Made by a program: the position numbers and the translations under genes. Positions 14,301-23,500 of a stretch of DNA of 64,000 bases are shown here, piece after piece. The notes under the pieces are model-generated. The model did not search any database. It worked only from the letters and a program-made list of their open reading frames with translations, and was not told the DNA's origin. The stretch lies in the NCBI RefSeq assembly GCF_964340395.1, contig NC_135571.1, forward strand, positions 5,448,953 to 5,512,952. Direction: 5' to 3'. This stretch comes from Glandiceps talaboti (taxonomy: Eukaryota; Hemichordata; Enteropneusta; Spengelidae). Numbering within the stretch: the first letter of the stretch is position 1; each line of letters begins with the position of its first letter.

Positions 14301-17300
14301 CAGAGTAGGATGAATAGGAATACTCAGGTGGGCTGGTATTGTAAGTGGCTGATGATTCTAAACTGGTTGCTGTAGCGCCCCCTATCAGACTGGTTGTAGG
14401 TTCACTACTTACATCCTAATACAAACACAAACAAACATACAACCATATGTCAGTGCAAACAAACAAACAACCGTATGTATGTCAGTGTAAACAGACATAT
14501 ATCATGTCAGTGCAAATAAAACAGACATTGTGATTGAACCTGGCATCACCAGCTGCCTGTTTGATAGGTTGTAGCCATGATACTATTAGCCTGAAAGATT
14601 TGGTCATTGTTTTCCGTTAAAGAAATCTGCTCTGTGGGTAGTGAGTGGTTATATAAAGTGGACCAACAACTGGACCTTTCAGACTCTGGTACTAATACTG
14701 TAGTACTAGACATACACAGACACTGAATAGTCCCATGTTGACAGACACTGGTCATCTGCATGGAAAAAACTGGTATATGTAAGCCTTCTTGACATATTGG
14801 AAACCCTTTTGAAGTGTCATAGATATTGCTACTGAGAGCATGCATGAGTACAAATACCCCCGAGTACCCACACTAGAACTCACACAAGATGGGGTTCTGT
14901 TATTATTACATGTGTTTATCCGAAACAGCAAATTTCTATGCAAATCATACTGTGTGATCACACACTTTTATGTACAGTCAATGGACAATCGCATACTAAT
15001 TTGCATATCATTTACATACATGTATGCAATAATCACATACTAATTTGCATATAATTTACATACAGGTATGCAATAATCACATACTAATTTGCATATAATT
15101 CACATATATGTATGCAATAATCACATATCAATTTGCATATAATTTACATATATGTATGCAATGTTTTCAGTACTGCACTGCGGTGGAAATACCACTAGTA
15201 TGCGTGTGCACTGGTGCAAGTAATCCCTGGTATACATATGTAATAAATTTAATGTTATTATTCTGACTAACACTAATCTTACCTGACTATCTGTTGGAAT
15301 AGATATAGGTTGCTGTCCATCTTTATCTCGTATCTGGAGATAATTTCTCTTATTGCCTGCAATCAATCCAAGATCCAGTATAGTCATTTCACCCTTGTCG
15401 TTCAGTAAAACCTGCAATGTGAACACACAATCAATTATTATTTCTTGCATAATTATTATTATTTAACTTTACTTCAGGGCATCAAAATGTCCCATAAAAT
15501 AGTAAAATATCATTCAGCCACCTAAGTCAGTCATAATTGTTACTTTACAGATAATTTTACCACCTAGGTGAGTTAGAATTACTATATTACAACATATACA
15601 AGTGTACATTGTAAGACAGAGTTCTGTCACCTATAAGTGAGTGATTATTTGTAATTTTCATTGTACACAGCCACCTAAGTCAGTCATAATTGTAACTTTA
15701 CAAATTTTTACCACCTAGGTGAATTAGAATTGCTATATTATAATACACATGTATACATTGTAAGATAGAGTTTTGCCACCTATAAGTGAGTAATTATTTG
15801 TAACTTTCATTGAATACAGCCACTTAGGTGAGTCATAATTGTTGCCCAAGATATCATTCCGCCATCTTGATGAGTCATTTCAGTCTGGAATAGTTGTACT
15901 TACATAGCAGTATTTTAACCTGCACTTGCTGTAACTGAGATATTATTTTTTTCAATCAGACAATCGTTCCAATAATATCCACTGAAAATTTTTAAATTAC
16001 AAATAATCAGATATTGTACATGTCAATTACAGATCTATTTTATCTATAAGTAGTATAGTAATAAGTTGAAATTGTGATCACGTTGGGGGCACTGATTTTA
16101 GGGTGTGGACCCAAAATTCAACGGGATTGCATATATTACACCATGCTATGTATATAGCTACACAAATGTTTACCCACAGGTGATTCAATACCATCGTAAG
16201 CAGGGCTAAAAATTAACTCTTTTATTTTGGTAGTCCTAGTGGGCTATCAATTTCAGAAAGTGATACCCTAAGGATTGTGACCTGTAGTCCAATATTCCTG
16301 AACTGAAAAGAGATTTCTTCTATTGGAAGTATGTGTTATTTAAATACTTTTATGTCCATAAATCTTCTATCTTCATCACATAATCAGTGGTAGCCTCAGT
16401 GGGCTACCAGCTGCAAATAATGGCAGTCTCATGATAAGAATTGGTAGTCTGTGAACACAGGACTCGAGCTAATTCCGAGCCCTGATAAGGGTTTATGATA
16501 GGACAGGTAAATCATTATATTTAACAAAACAGTTTGAAAAAAACTGTTCAAGTTACAACTAGTGCAGTTTTAACACTGCTTATAGGCATAATATCCCATA
16601 ATATCCCCACGATTTACAGCAGTATTTGTCTACAATAGTGTCAAAGGGGAAGTTATTCCCTGATTTCATAAATCATTCTTGATTAGGCCAAATAAAAAAA
16701 TAGCATACATGTTTCCAATAACCTGACCGACCCTAGTTTAAGCCGCTGACCCTAAACAGTTTTAAAATATAAGGTAAAATTACTACAATTTACTTCTATT
16801 TCCCAGAACATTTTCTTGCCAAAGTATCTTTGGTTACTTTTTAGAAAATCAGATTCCAGAAAGAAACGATGTCTTTTCAGTCTATAACAGCACAGTCTGT
16901 ATATTGTGTTTATCTATTTCTGAATCACATAATTGTCTTCATTTACACCTCATAAACTGCTATGTAAATATTGTGACAAAATTGAAATGAATACTGTAAA
17001 CCTGGAAATGTTCATGTAAGATTTATTTTCGCTAATTTTGCTACAAAACAAAAACGCGAAAATAAGTAGTAGCGAAAATATATATTTCTGCATAATGCAA
17101 TGTACCAGTATGGTTATTAGTGAAAATTAATCTTTGTGAACTACATGAAGACTGTAAAATCGCAAAATTGTCTAGTCGTGAAAATATGCAGGTTTACAGT
17201 ATCTTGACTATGGGTCGAAGTAAAATCAAATCAAATCTCGACCTACCTACCCTACCTTCTGAAGTCATGCTTTCGGAAGCAAACATTTTTTTTTATTTTT

Positions 17301-20176
17301 GCCTTAACTGAAGTACATTATCTACAGTAAATCGGGAACAGAAACTAAGCTAACTAAGTTTCAGTTTGTAACAATACACATGTACCCAGTATGTTCCTTT
17401 TCAATAGGAATATCTATCCCGGATATTTACATGAAAAAAGTCCATTTACATAACAATTGGTGTTGGAAGTTGGTGAAACATTTGTTCAAAGCAATTTTGT
17501 GCCAAGTCAGGTCAACAGTGACAAACAATCCACTGCCACTAACTGCAATATTTTTCTCTAACTGGATAGGGTTAAAGAAAATTATAATAACTTGAGTCAT
17601 ATTTCTCTTAATATTAATCATTTTGATAAAAACGTTGACATAAGCTTGTAGATAAACAAAATGAAATGTAAGCATCTGAATAAACATACAAATCAGATAA
17701 AATAGTGGAAAAAATTTAATACTAGAGAGTGCTTCTGTAAGACCAGAAGGCAGGTAAAATTAAAAGCAGAAAAAGGGGCACTCAGTATGGGACTCAAATA
17801 GTGAGGGACAATGTACACTAATATGTGAGGAGGTAACGTCAGATATCTCATCACTACCGTCCTGACCTACCATCCACATCAATCCAAAACTGGGAGGGGG
17901 GATACTGTTAATAAATGAGGGGTTCAACATACCTCATCACTACTGTCCTGACCTCCTCGTATCCACACTAAATAAAAGAAGGGGCGAGGGGAACATTTTT
18001 ATTAAGTAAGGAAGCAACCTACCTCATCACCACTATCCTGACTTCATTTCATCCACACCAATTTTAAATGGGGGATGGGACACTTTTACGAAGTGAGGGG
18101 TTTAACCTACCTCATCACCACTGTCCTGACTTCATTTCATCCACACCAATTTTAAATGGGGGACGGGACACTTTTACGAAGTGAGGGGTTTAACCTACCT
18201 CATCACATCTACACCAATTCAAAACTGGGGGGGAACACTTTAAATAAATGAGGGGTTCGACCTACCTCATCACCACTGTCCTGACCTCCTCGCATCCACA
18301 CCAATTCAAAACTATTAGCTTCATAGTTAGCCTGCTTAGATACTTCATCACATAGACTGCGACAAGTGTAGTTGGATGGCAAATTAATAGTGATATTACA
18401 CGTTTGCCATTGTGGATTGGTTGTGTCTCGGATCAAACAAAGCATTTTTGGTACATCTGCCAAACATGTATCCTGTTTTGAGAAGAAAAAAGTGTTGGAT
18501 TATTTGAATTAAATTTTTTGGGGGACAGGTTCTGAAAAAGTACATTTGCACCCCAATATCAGCTACCACTCACATCTGATAGATCAAAAAGTTTAGGCCC
18601 AGCTCTGAACTTATGATTATAAATATAAACACTGATAGATCAAGAGCTCTGAACTTGTGATTGTAAGTACGAATAGAGGTCATTATGTAGATTAACATCA
18701 AAAGCACAGAATAGTTTCTACTTCTGATGATAAGAACAATTGTTGTCATGGTGATACTTGTCAATTGTTTGTACTTCATAAAATACCTGACTTTGACTGG
18801 AAACTGATGTTTACGATTGACATAACATTAGGCGGTTGGCCTCATAATCAGCATTGAAAGGCCTTTTACAGCATATATTGTACCTATATTTGATTGGCTT
18901 CAACCAAATCTGGTTGCACTGTGCAGGATATTGGACATTTTAGTACAACCATGGTTTAGAACTTGTCTAATATAGTTGTACAACATGACATATTTTACAA
19001 TCTAGTCATCTTTCTGAAGAAGATAGAAAAACAGTTGTCAGCATATCTACTTAAAATTATACTTGTACAAAACTAAGGTGGACAATGTTTCCATCAAACT
19101 AGGGAGTTAGCAATGGGAATAGAAATAGGCTTGGACTCCCTAGCATAACACTGATTTGTAACTTCAATGCATGAACACTATTCTACAGAGTGATTGATTG
19201 TGATTTGATGTTGTGTAGTCACCCCATGTGTGGCACAAAAACAATGTATCTTTCACTTTCTGTTCTACATGTGTCCAATTTATAAATAAACTCGTATATG
19301 ATTTGGTTTAAATTCAAACCATGTTTCATTCCCAAGCTATACTGCTGAGTCTAAAATATTATCATTAAACTGCTGACAACTACAATAACATACAGATAAC
19401 TAGCAGACATGATTGTACGAATGCAAATTTCTTTCCAAAGTCCAGCTTTTCTGCTACTTTTTAATTTTTTAAATACTTTCAGAAAAAAAAATGTTCACAG
19501 CAATGCGAAAGGATATTGGTTGTGGAATTTTGCATGAAACATCACGCCCTGACAAACATCATAAACAAATTTGTACATTGATCTGGCCATAATTTACGAG
19601 TTCTCGGAAATAGCAGGGACGGAGAAGTGACCTTTAACCTTCGATTTTGGAGGATGATGACTTGCATAGTATAGAATGCGATCAAATTGGCACAATAATA
19701 CGTTTATAGTTTGATTAACTCAGAGGTCATAATATACAATTGTGTATGAATAGGCTACAGTGTGTTGAAGGTCTTGCTTTTGTCTCTCAGTACTCATCAA
19801 GGTGAACCAGGATACTGATACCAACTTCTGAGTTGCGAAGCTTGAAAATTTAGTGTTTGTTTATGGGACGGCTAGGTACATTTCCCCGTGCGAAAATGAG
19901 TTCTCAATGATCAAAGGCACTGTGACAACATAACAAATTGTTGCCGTAGTAACGCGTACTTATTGAGAAAATACTAAGATCGTCCAATGCAAAGGGACTT
20001 TAAAGCGAAACTGCTTTAATCGAAGTCAAACTCGGACAGATATTGAGTGCGAGTGCATTCGTCATCCATTCAGAAAGAGGCACGTCTGCTGCCCGTACAC
20101 TTCCCGGATGTGTTTTGCGATACTATTTACATACCTCCGTAGGGACCACTTGTGTATTCTCCACGGGTAACATCAT
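481..20176 (-). CDS. USP47: USP47 ubiquitin-specific protease, 5' part, 16 coding exons (3' end outside window)
   Basis: Cysteine-type deubiquitinase; vertebrate USP47 acts in base-excision repair and growth signalling. Exons (minus, in order): 20135-20176, 18266-18472, 15283-15411, 14280-14415, 10581-10677, 8429-8580, 7689-7828, 7014-7103, 6411-6464, 5268-5407, 4531-4585, 3197-3370, 2791-2870, 2079-2266, 1243-1355, 481-585. Together they are 1902 nt, 634 codons, in phase at every junction. Domains: ubiquitin-like N-terminus (about 20-80); Cys box [13 protein letters not shown] with Cys about 183; [17 protein letters not shown]; zinc-finger pairs CLEC and [16 protein letters not shown]; His box [15 protein letters not shown] with His about 493; FNDQHV; then a start of the C-terminal part ([13 protein letters not shown]). 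The start [14 protein letters not shown] resembles vertebrate USP47. Introns 2, 4 and 5 hold arrays that copy the donor sites. The exon model comes from splice sites and recalled homology. Confidence 0.93.
615..826. mobile_element. piggyBac-type MITE (TTAA + CCCTTTCA ends)
   Basis: The element starts TTAACCCTTTCA and ends TGAAAGGGTTAA, an inverted terminal repeat flanked by TTAA, with a short AT-rich non-coding interior. A second copy is at 3591-3805. The TTAA target site and CCC-type ends are typical of piggyBac-derived MITEs. It sits in USP47 intron 15. Confidence 0.7.
940..1140. repeat. Two-copy direct repeat
   Basis: A block of about 75 bp beginning ATTTGACCTTGATAGTCAAG is repeated once with near identity, at about 949-1014 and 1070-1136. 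Each copy also holds a TTGACCTTGATAGTCAAGGTCA imperfect palindrome. It is intronic in USP47. Confidence 0.75.
1418..1680. repeat. Dispersed repeat family, copy 1
   Basis: Runs from GGCCTTTCCAAAACTTGCCG to GCAATGGCCTATTA. A left-end copy is at 3022-3100, and the right part recurs inverted in the giantin intron at about 54123-54290. GGCCTTTC-like and AATGGCC-like ends suggest a degenerate DNA transposon. No coding capacity is seen. Confidence 0.55.
2285..2760. repeat. Tandem repeat filling USP47 intron 13
   Basis: About five degenerate units of some 60-120 bp share the core TTCATTAATATGCAAATAAG and GAATTAATCA. The array fills almost the whole intron between exons 13 and 14 but copies no exon sequence. 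Confidence 0.75.
3591..3805. mobile_element. piggyBac-type MITE, second copy
   Basis: TTAACCCCTTCA start and TGAAAGGGTTAA end, with an interior alignable to the copy at 615-826 (shared motifs CTTCATTTTAGACTGGAAT and TTACTTCC). It lies in USP47 intron 11. Confidence 0.7.
4056..4342. mobile_element. hAT-like MITE, GGTAGTCC family, copy 1
   Basis: About 285 bp with ends related to CAGGGCTCGAAATTAAC and its reverse complement. The interior is rich in GGTAGCC/GGTAGTCC motifs. Sister copies are at 9193-9488 and 16201-16484. The CAGGG-type ends fit hAT elements. I could not confirm an 8-bp target duplication. Confidence 0.6.
4640..5025 (-). mobile_element. tRNA-derived SINE (Deu/LINE-tail type), minus orientation
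   Basis: Read on the minus strand, the right end begins with a tRNA-like head (A-box-like GGGTGAATGGTTAA, B-box GGTTCGAGTCC at about 4950-4957). A conserved-looking body follows, then a LINE-like tail (TAAAGCG and AAAAGTGCTATATAAA) and an (ATT)n tract. This order matches tRNA-headed SINEs with a Deu-like central domain. It sits in USP47 intron 10. Confidence 0.6.
5762..6194. mobile_element. MITE with CTGGGGCG terminal inverted repeats
   Basis: The left end CTGGGGCGCATTCGATTTGC mirrors the right end GCAAATCGAACACGCCCCAG. The interior is rich in ATCATGATTGTGATTG repeats near both ends, and there is no plausible coding frame. It sits in USP47 intron 9. The ends resemble hAT-type MITEs, but no clear target-site duplication was seen. 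Confidence 0.65.
6686..6930. repeat. (GT)n microsatellite with degenerate GT-rich flank
   Basis: About 85 bp of pure GT, then GC-alternating (GTGCGCGCGC) and degenerate GT-rich sequence. It generates long spurious frames on both strands. It lies in USP47 intron 8. Confidence 0.95.
7384..7665. repeat. ACACC/ACACA-type low-complexity satellite
   Basis: Mixed CACCACA, ACAACAC and CAGCACAC short tandem units fill most of USP47 intron 7 near exon 7. Purine and pyrimidine are strongly split between the strands. The overlapping frame is artefactual. Confidence 0.9.
7915..8265. repeat. Polypurine tract with (GA)n
   Basis: A G/A-rich stretch of about 350 bp includes roughly 45 bp of pure (GA)n near 8178-8224. 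It sits in USP47 intron 6. It could in principle adopt triplex structure, but nothing else is visible. Confidence 0.85.
8347..8390. repeat. (CAA)n microsatellite
   Basis: Perfect ACAACA units just downstream of USP47 exon 6. Confidence 0.9.
8800..9090 (+). mobile_element. tRNA-derived SINE, copy 1
   Basis: The tRNA-like head carries an A-box-like GAGCAATTAGCTCGTACGCC and a B-box GGGTTTGAACCC. The body TAAGAAGGGTGATGCTTAGT and CCAAACAACGCAGGTTTTCC follows, ending in an (ATT)n-type tail. The same body recurs at 25612-25860, 37803-38060, 57293-57460 and 63468-63800. It lies in USP47 intron 5. Confidence 0.7.
9193..9488. mobile_element. hAT-like MITE, GGTAGTCC family, copy 2
   Basis: Starts CAGGGTTTGAAATTTAC and ends TTAATTTTGAGTCCTG. 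The interior aligns with 4056-4342 and 16201-16484 (shared TTCCTGAACTGAAAACAG). Confidence 0.6.
9940..10110. repeat. Degenerate tandem repeat of about 55 bp
   Basis: About three units share ACGGACC(C/T)TGGTA, GCAACTACAAGT and CCTTATACAGA. They lie directly beyond the 42-bp exon-5 array on the plus side. No exon sequence is recognised in them. Confidence 0.6.
10138..10610. repeat. 42-bp tandem array of the USP47 exon-5 end plus 5' splice site
   Basis: Eleven units include the authentic exon end at 10581-10603. Each unit has about 23 nt matching the exon 3' end (encoding EFRNALYR), the donor (minus CAG|GTATG) and about 16 nt of intron. Two units differ at the exon/donor edge (about 10246 and 10288), and the copy nearest 10150 has a longer spacing. 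Since 42 is a multiple of three and the unit has no stop, the frame reads through the units as [10 protein letters not shown]-type repeats. Confidence 0.92.
10581..10677 (-). CDS. USP47: USP47 exon 5, catalytic cysteine exon
   Basis: This 97-nt exon encodes [18 protein letters not shown] followed by [15 protein letters not shown]. It carries the nucleophilic Cys of the USP fold (NQAMTC). The acceptor is ATTGCAG and the donor is CAG|GTATG at 10580-10579. The last 23 coding bases and the donor are copied ten more times in the intron (10150-10580), so exon-end choice may be unstable. Confidence 0.93.
10684..10935. repeat. (AATC)n / (ATCA)n microsatellite
   Basis: Interrupted AATC runs start beside the acceptor of USP47 exon 5 and probably form its upstream pyrimidine-poor tract on the minus strand (TGATTGATTG..ATTGCAG). 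Confidence 0.9.
11165..11256. repeat. Detached units of the exon-4 array
   Basis: A little more than one unit (CAGACAGGTAGACACAATAT through ACTTACCAGTCACATTAA) matches the array at 13092-14290. It is separated from it by the TTAA-flanked element at 11261-13087, showing that the element landed in a pre-existing array. Confidence 0.85.
11257..13091. mobile_element. piggyBac-like element, TTAA target duplication, long terminal inverted repeats
   Basis: The left end AGTGTACATGCAAAGGTACA (from 11261) is the exact inverse of the right end finishing at 13087. The similarity runs about 65 bp inward, through CGTAATTATGTTTATTTTGC. TTAA flanks both ends (11257-11260 and 13088-13091), and joining the flanks restores a normal array unit. 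The interior (1.83 kb in all) has no intact transposase. A Ser/Asp/Glu-rich frame near 11523-11700 is interrupted by stops, and small open frames at 11695 and 12504 look non-coding. Known TTAA-targeting superfamilies are piggyBac and Kolobok; which one is unproven. Confidence 0.8.
13092..14290. repeat. About 70-bp tandem array carrying the USP47 exon-4 5' splice site
   Basis: About 17 units of 67-73 bp, each with AACAGACAGGTAGACACAATA, GACATTTCAA, a CA run and CACTTACCAGT. On the minus strand the last motif is the donor ACTG|GTAAGTG, and the authentic exon-4 donor at 14279-14278 is the terminal copy. The unit nearest the exon keeps extra exon-like bases (CAGTATCTTG). Length varies mainly by the CA run. 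Confidence 0.92.
14850..15230. repeat. Dispersed element with internal about 45-bp tandem units, copy in USP47 intron 3
   Basis: The left part (GTACCCACACTAGAACTCAC, GTTTATCCGAAA) and right part (TACTGCACTGCGGTGGAAAT, GGTGCAAGTA) recur at 54020-54375. Between them four units of ACATACTAATTTGCATATAA type are amplified here but not there. Confidence 0.6.
15530..15880. repeat. Degenerate tandem repeat of about 60-130 bp
   Basis: Units contain CCACCTA(A/G)GTGAGTCATAAT and GTAACTTTA. It is intronic in USP47 (intron 2), with no coding content seen. Confidence 0.6.
16201..16484. mobile_element. hAT-like MITE, GGTAGTCC family, copy 3
   Basis: Starts CAGGGCTAAAAATTAACT and ends CTAATTCCGAGCCCTG, the clearest ends of the three copies. 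The interior is shared with 4056-4342 and 9193-9488. Confidence 0.65.
16684..16775 (+). mobile_element. Truncated AGGCCAAATAAA-family MITE
   Basis: Only the left end is present (AGGCCAAATAAAAAAATAGC, then CCTGACCGACCCTAG and GCTGACCCTAAAC), compared with fuller copies at 26044, 30080 and 44203. Confidence 0.5.
16991..17202. mobile_element. Tc1/mariner-type MITE, 14-bp perfect inverted ends
   Basis: ATACTGTAAACCTG at the left is exactly inverted at the right (CAGGTTTACAGTAT). The outer TA would be the duplicated target. The interior has CGCGAAAATAAGTAGTAGCG and related motifs and is shared with 22143-22514. No protein is encoded. Confidence 0.7.
17838..18262. repeat. About 88-bp tandem array of the USP47 exon-2 end plus 5' splice site
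   Basis: Five downstream units repeat the sequence around the authentic donor at 18265-18264. Donor-equivalent positions begin near 17840, 17928, 18018, 18106 and 18194, with spacings of about 88 bp and a final 67 bp. Units keep up to about 45 nt of exon (encoding GGQDSGDE) and ACCTACCTCATC, which reads GATGAG|GTAGGT on the minus strand. The farthest copy has lost its GT. The unit is not a multiple of three. Confidence 0.85.
18473..20134 (-). other. USP47 intron 1, no feature recognised
   Basis: 1.66 kb of AT-rich sequence between coding exons 1 and 2. I found no repeat family seen elsewhere in the window and no convincing coding segment. Confidence 0.6.
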
Positions 20177-20552
20177 AAGTTATTATTAATCCAAAGTAAA
20201 CGTCAAGAGAATGTTTTAATTGCGGCGACTTTCTTGGCATTCATCTTTCTTCATCCATTTCCAACGCAACATGGCGGAGGGCAAACAGGAAGTCTCGTAT
20301 TATCCCGCAAAATTGGAGTCTCTCGAAATGCGAGAATACCCCTCGATCGCAGTCTATATTTATGGTGATGTCTGTGTTCTAGATTTTCATATGTTGATGG
20401 ATCTTATCAATTCTTTGCATGATTTTGCATCATTCCCCTGTTCTTTGATCTATATGACTTTTATACACACTTTCACAACTCTTCTAAATGTATCAACGAA
20501 TGAGGGCGTCATAGCCTCGCTTTGAGATCCTCTTTCGCCATCATCAGCCAAG
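20177..20552. promoter_or_regulatory. Divergent promoter between USP47 and RPL10A
   Basis: The two initiation codons point away from each other and are 376 bp apart. RPL10A has a pyrimidine tract CCTCTTTCGCC at 20529-20539, just before its ATG. This is the terminal oligopyrimidine (5'TOP) arrangement of ribosomal-protein mRNAs and suggests a start near 20529. No TATA box is obvious at the right distance. The 20220-20525 open frame (with ATGGCGGAGG) overlaps this interval and is probably chance. Confidence 0.75.
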
Positions 20553-23500
20553 ATGAGGTAGGGTTTCTGTCAAGTGAAATAAAAATCTTCTCGCATCGCC
20601 AATACCCCGCTATTAAAATAACCCAAAATAGCTGTAGATGTTTCGAAATATCAACAAATATGTGACTGATGTAGTTTTAATCGCGAATGACGAATTATGA
20701 TATTGAAAATTTACAACAGAAAATTGGATGGTTTTCACATGTCAAATAATGGTTGTTGCAATGTTGGAAGTAATCAGACTACACACGATTGTGAAGATCG
20801 CATTAAATTTTGTTTCAGACAGACTGTGCCGAAAATAAGAGGATTTTGAAATCAACAGTTTTACAAAATTATCCATGTGTGTGTACCATCACAAGAAACA
20901 TAAACTTATTTTCATATCTGTATACGTTATCTTTTCATAAGGGAATTGCATGTAAGTGGTCACCATCAGCCATTATATTTTATATGGCTATCTGTGCTCT
21001 GATAACATGATACTGCCATACACCTCCATTTCTCTGCATCTCCCATATAAAGGAAAAAGTTTGTTATAACGTGTACAGCAACAAACATTTACACATTTAT
21101 GTATTCATCTTTTGCAATTTATTGAATTGGCATATGTTGATTTTTCAAGTAGGATGCTATGATAAAAATTAAAAATAAAATTGTTATAAATTGAAAATCC
21201 AAAATAAATACCCTGTCCTCGTCCATAAGGCTTCTTTCACAAAAACACTGGTTGAATATCCTTCAGGTGAGTCCTTGGTTCAAATACCAGTCCAAGTGTG
21301 AAAAGTACATGCAGAATCTGTTATCCTAAACTGTTGTTGTTTTTCTTTGAAATTCCGTATTACAGTAGTAAAATATCAAGAGACAGTTTGTACGACTCAG
21401 TACAAGAAGTACTGAAGGGAAGTGAGGAGAAGAAGCGGAACTTTGTCGAAACTGTGGAACTACAAGTGAACTTGAAGAACTACGATCCACAAAAAGACAA
21501 GCGTTTCTCTGGAACAGTGAAGTATGCTGGAGTTCATTCTTTCTCCAACCCTTCTTGGGAAGTTGGGTCCTCTGTGGACTTGACGGACCTGCACCCAGGG
21601 TCTTAAAATAACTGGGAAGGCATTGTGCCAAAATCTGTTGGTGTAGTACGTTGTATGCTATTCTACACAGTTGCTTTTGTCTGTCCTGTGCAAATATGGG
21701 GGGGGGGGGGGGGGGGCTCACCAGATACTACTTTATTGGCGTCATACTGTGGATACGTGTTGGAATGGTCATGAACCAAACCTTGAAGTCATTTCTCTCC
21801 TTTGAAAAAGTTCTCATTCAGTTACATATAAACATAAATCTACTTTGGCAATTATTAAGGTCTCTTCACTGAGATAGACACAAACTAAAACTATTGTGCC
21901 AATGTGGTAGATTACACAAGTGGGTGATAGCAGTGCCTCTGTGGGAACAAATCTAATCGCCCTGTGATCAAGATAGTGTAAACAGGGCGTCTCCAAAGTG
22001 AACATGCAAAATCATGGAAGGCATCAGAAATGATGCCCTGCTGTGAGTACAATTAAACTAACGTCCATTCAGTAGCTTATATCAACATGTCACAGTTTTA
22101 GTTTGTGTTGATATTAGTAAACGGAGACCTCAACCAGGGTAGTACTGTAAAGATGGACAGTTTTGCTAAAGACTTATTTTTGCTTATTTTGCTGGAAAAC
22201 AAAAACGTGAGAACATAATGTACCAGTCTGGTAATTAGTAAGAATAAGTAGTGACTAAAATTCCTTCTTGTACATGAACATAATGTACCAGTCTGGTAAT
22301 TAGTAAAAATAAGTAGTGACTAAAATTCCTTCTTGTACATGAACATAATGTACCAGTCTGGTAATTAGTAAGAATAAGTAGTGACTAAAATTCCTTCTTG
22401 TACATGAACATAATGTACCAGTCTGATAATGAGTAAAAATTAGTGTTTGAAAACTAGATGAAGACTGTAAAATCGCCAAATTTTCTAGTAGTGAAAATAT
22501 CTAGCTTTGCAGTATTTTAAAGTAGATAGCCATGAGTTAAAAAAATAAAACCAGGGTTGAACAAATCCACTGGTCCTGGGTCCGTGACTAGCGATTTTTG
22601 GGGGCGGACCACACAAATTTTACCTTGTCTGGTCCCTTGGATCAGTACTTTAATAACTATGTTAAAAAGTCATCTGAATATAATTTTTCACATTAGCGGG
22701 ACCTGGGACCACTAATTTTTTCAGCAGGACCACTGGATTTTTTAAGGCACTGGTCCGAGGACCACCAGTTCACAAAATGATTTGTTCACCCCTGAAAACT
22801 ATAAATGGCCACTGGAGGTACTAGGCAAACACTGCTACTATAACTTGAAATGTTCAAAAACCCAAACACGACATCAGTTCAATGATGAGTAAAAACTAAT
22901 TCGCATGTATTATCTTAAAAAATGTTGAAGACACCAATAGTCTAACATTTCTGAGAACTGATCTGACAAATAAAAGCAGGTAAAAGTAAAATGTAACATT
23001 TACAGGACAAGATTGATGTGATTTTATTGGTTTCCAGATTGAAGCACATTCCAAGACCCAAATTTAGGATCTGTATCTTGGGTGATCAACAGCATTGTGA
23101 TGAAGCCAAGGCTAAAGGTATACCATGCATGGATGCAGAGGCTTTGAAGAAACTCAACAAGAACAAAAAGTTGGTCAAAAAACTAGGTATGTACTCCTTA
23201 CGTGGCTTTTGTAGCAATTACAGGGGCACAGGCCGAGTTTGTACGTATATAGGCAAAGTTTTTGTATATTGAAGAAAAAAAGATACTCGCAGTATTGTAC
23301 TTACTGAAGCATACTTAACCACCACTTGCAATTGACTGAACTCAAACCTGGTATTAAGATATAACTCAAAACGAATTGATGACGCAACTTGTCATACATA
23401 TAAAAAATTACAATTTAGTTTGTTAATTTTCAAGTTAAATAAACAGGTTTCATACAAAGAACAATGCTATGATGAAAGCTCATCTTTGGAAATAGCGTGT

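Noticed and set aside
20220-20525. 101-codon plus frame with ATGGCGGAGGGCAAACAGG
   Set aside because: It lies in the divergent promoter, overlaps the expected RPL10A start region, has no recognised motif and no splice partner.
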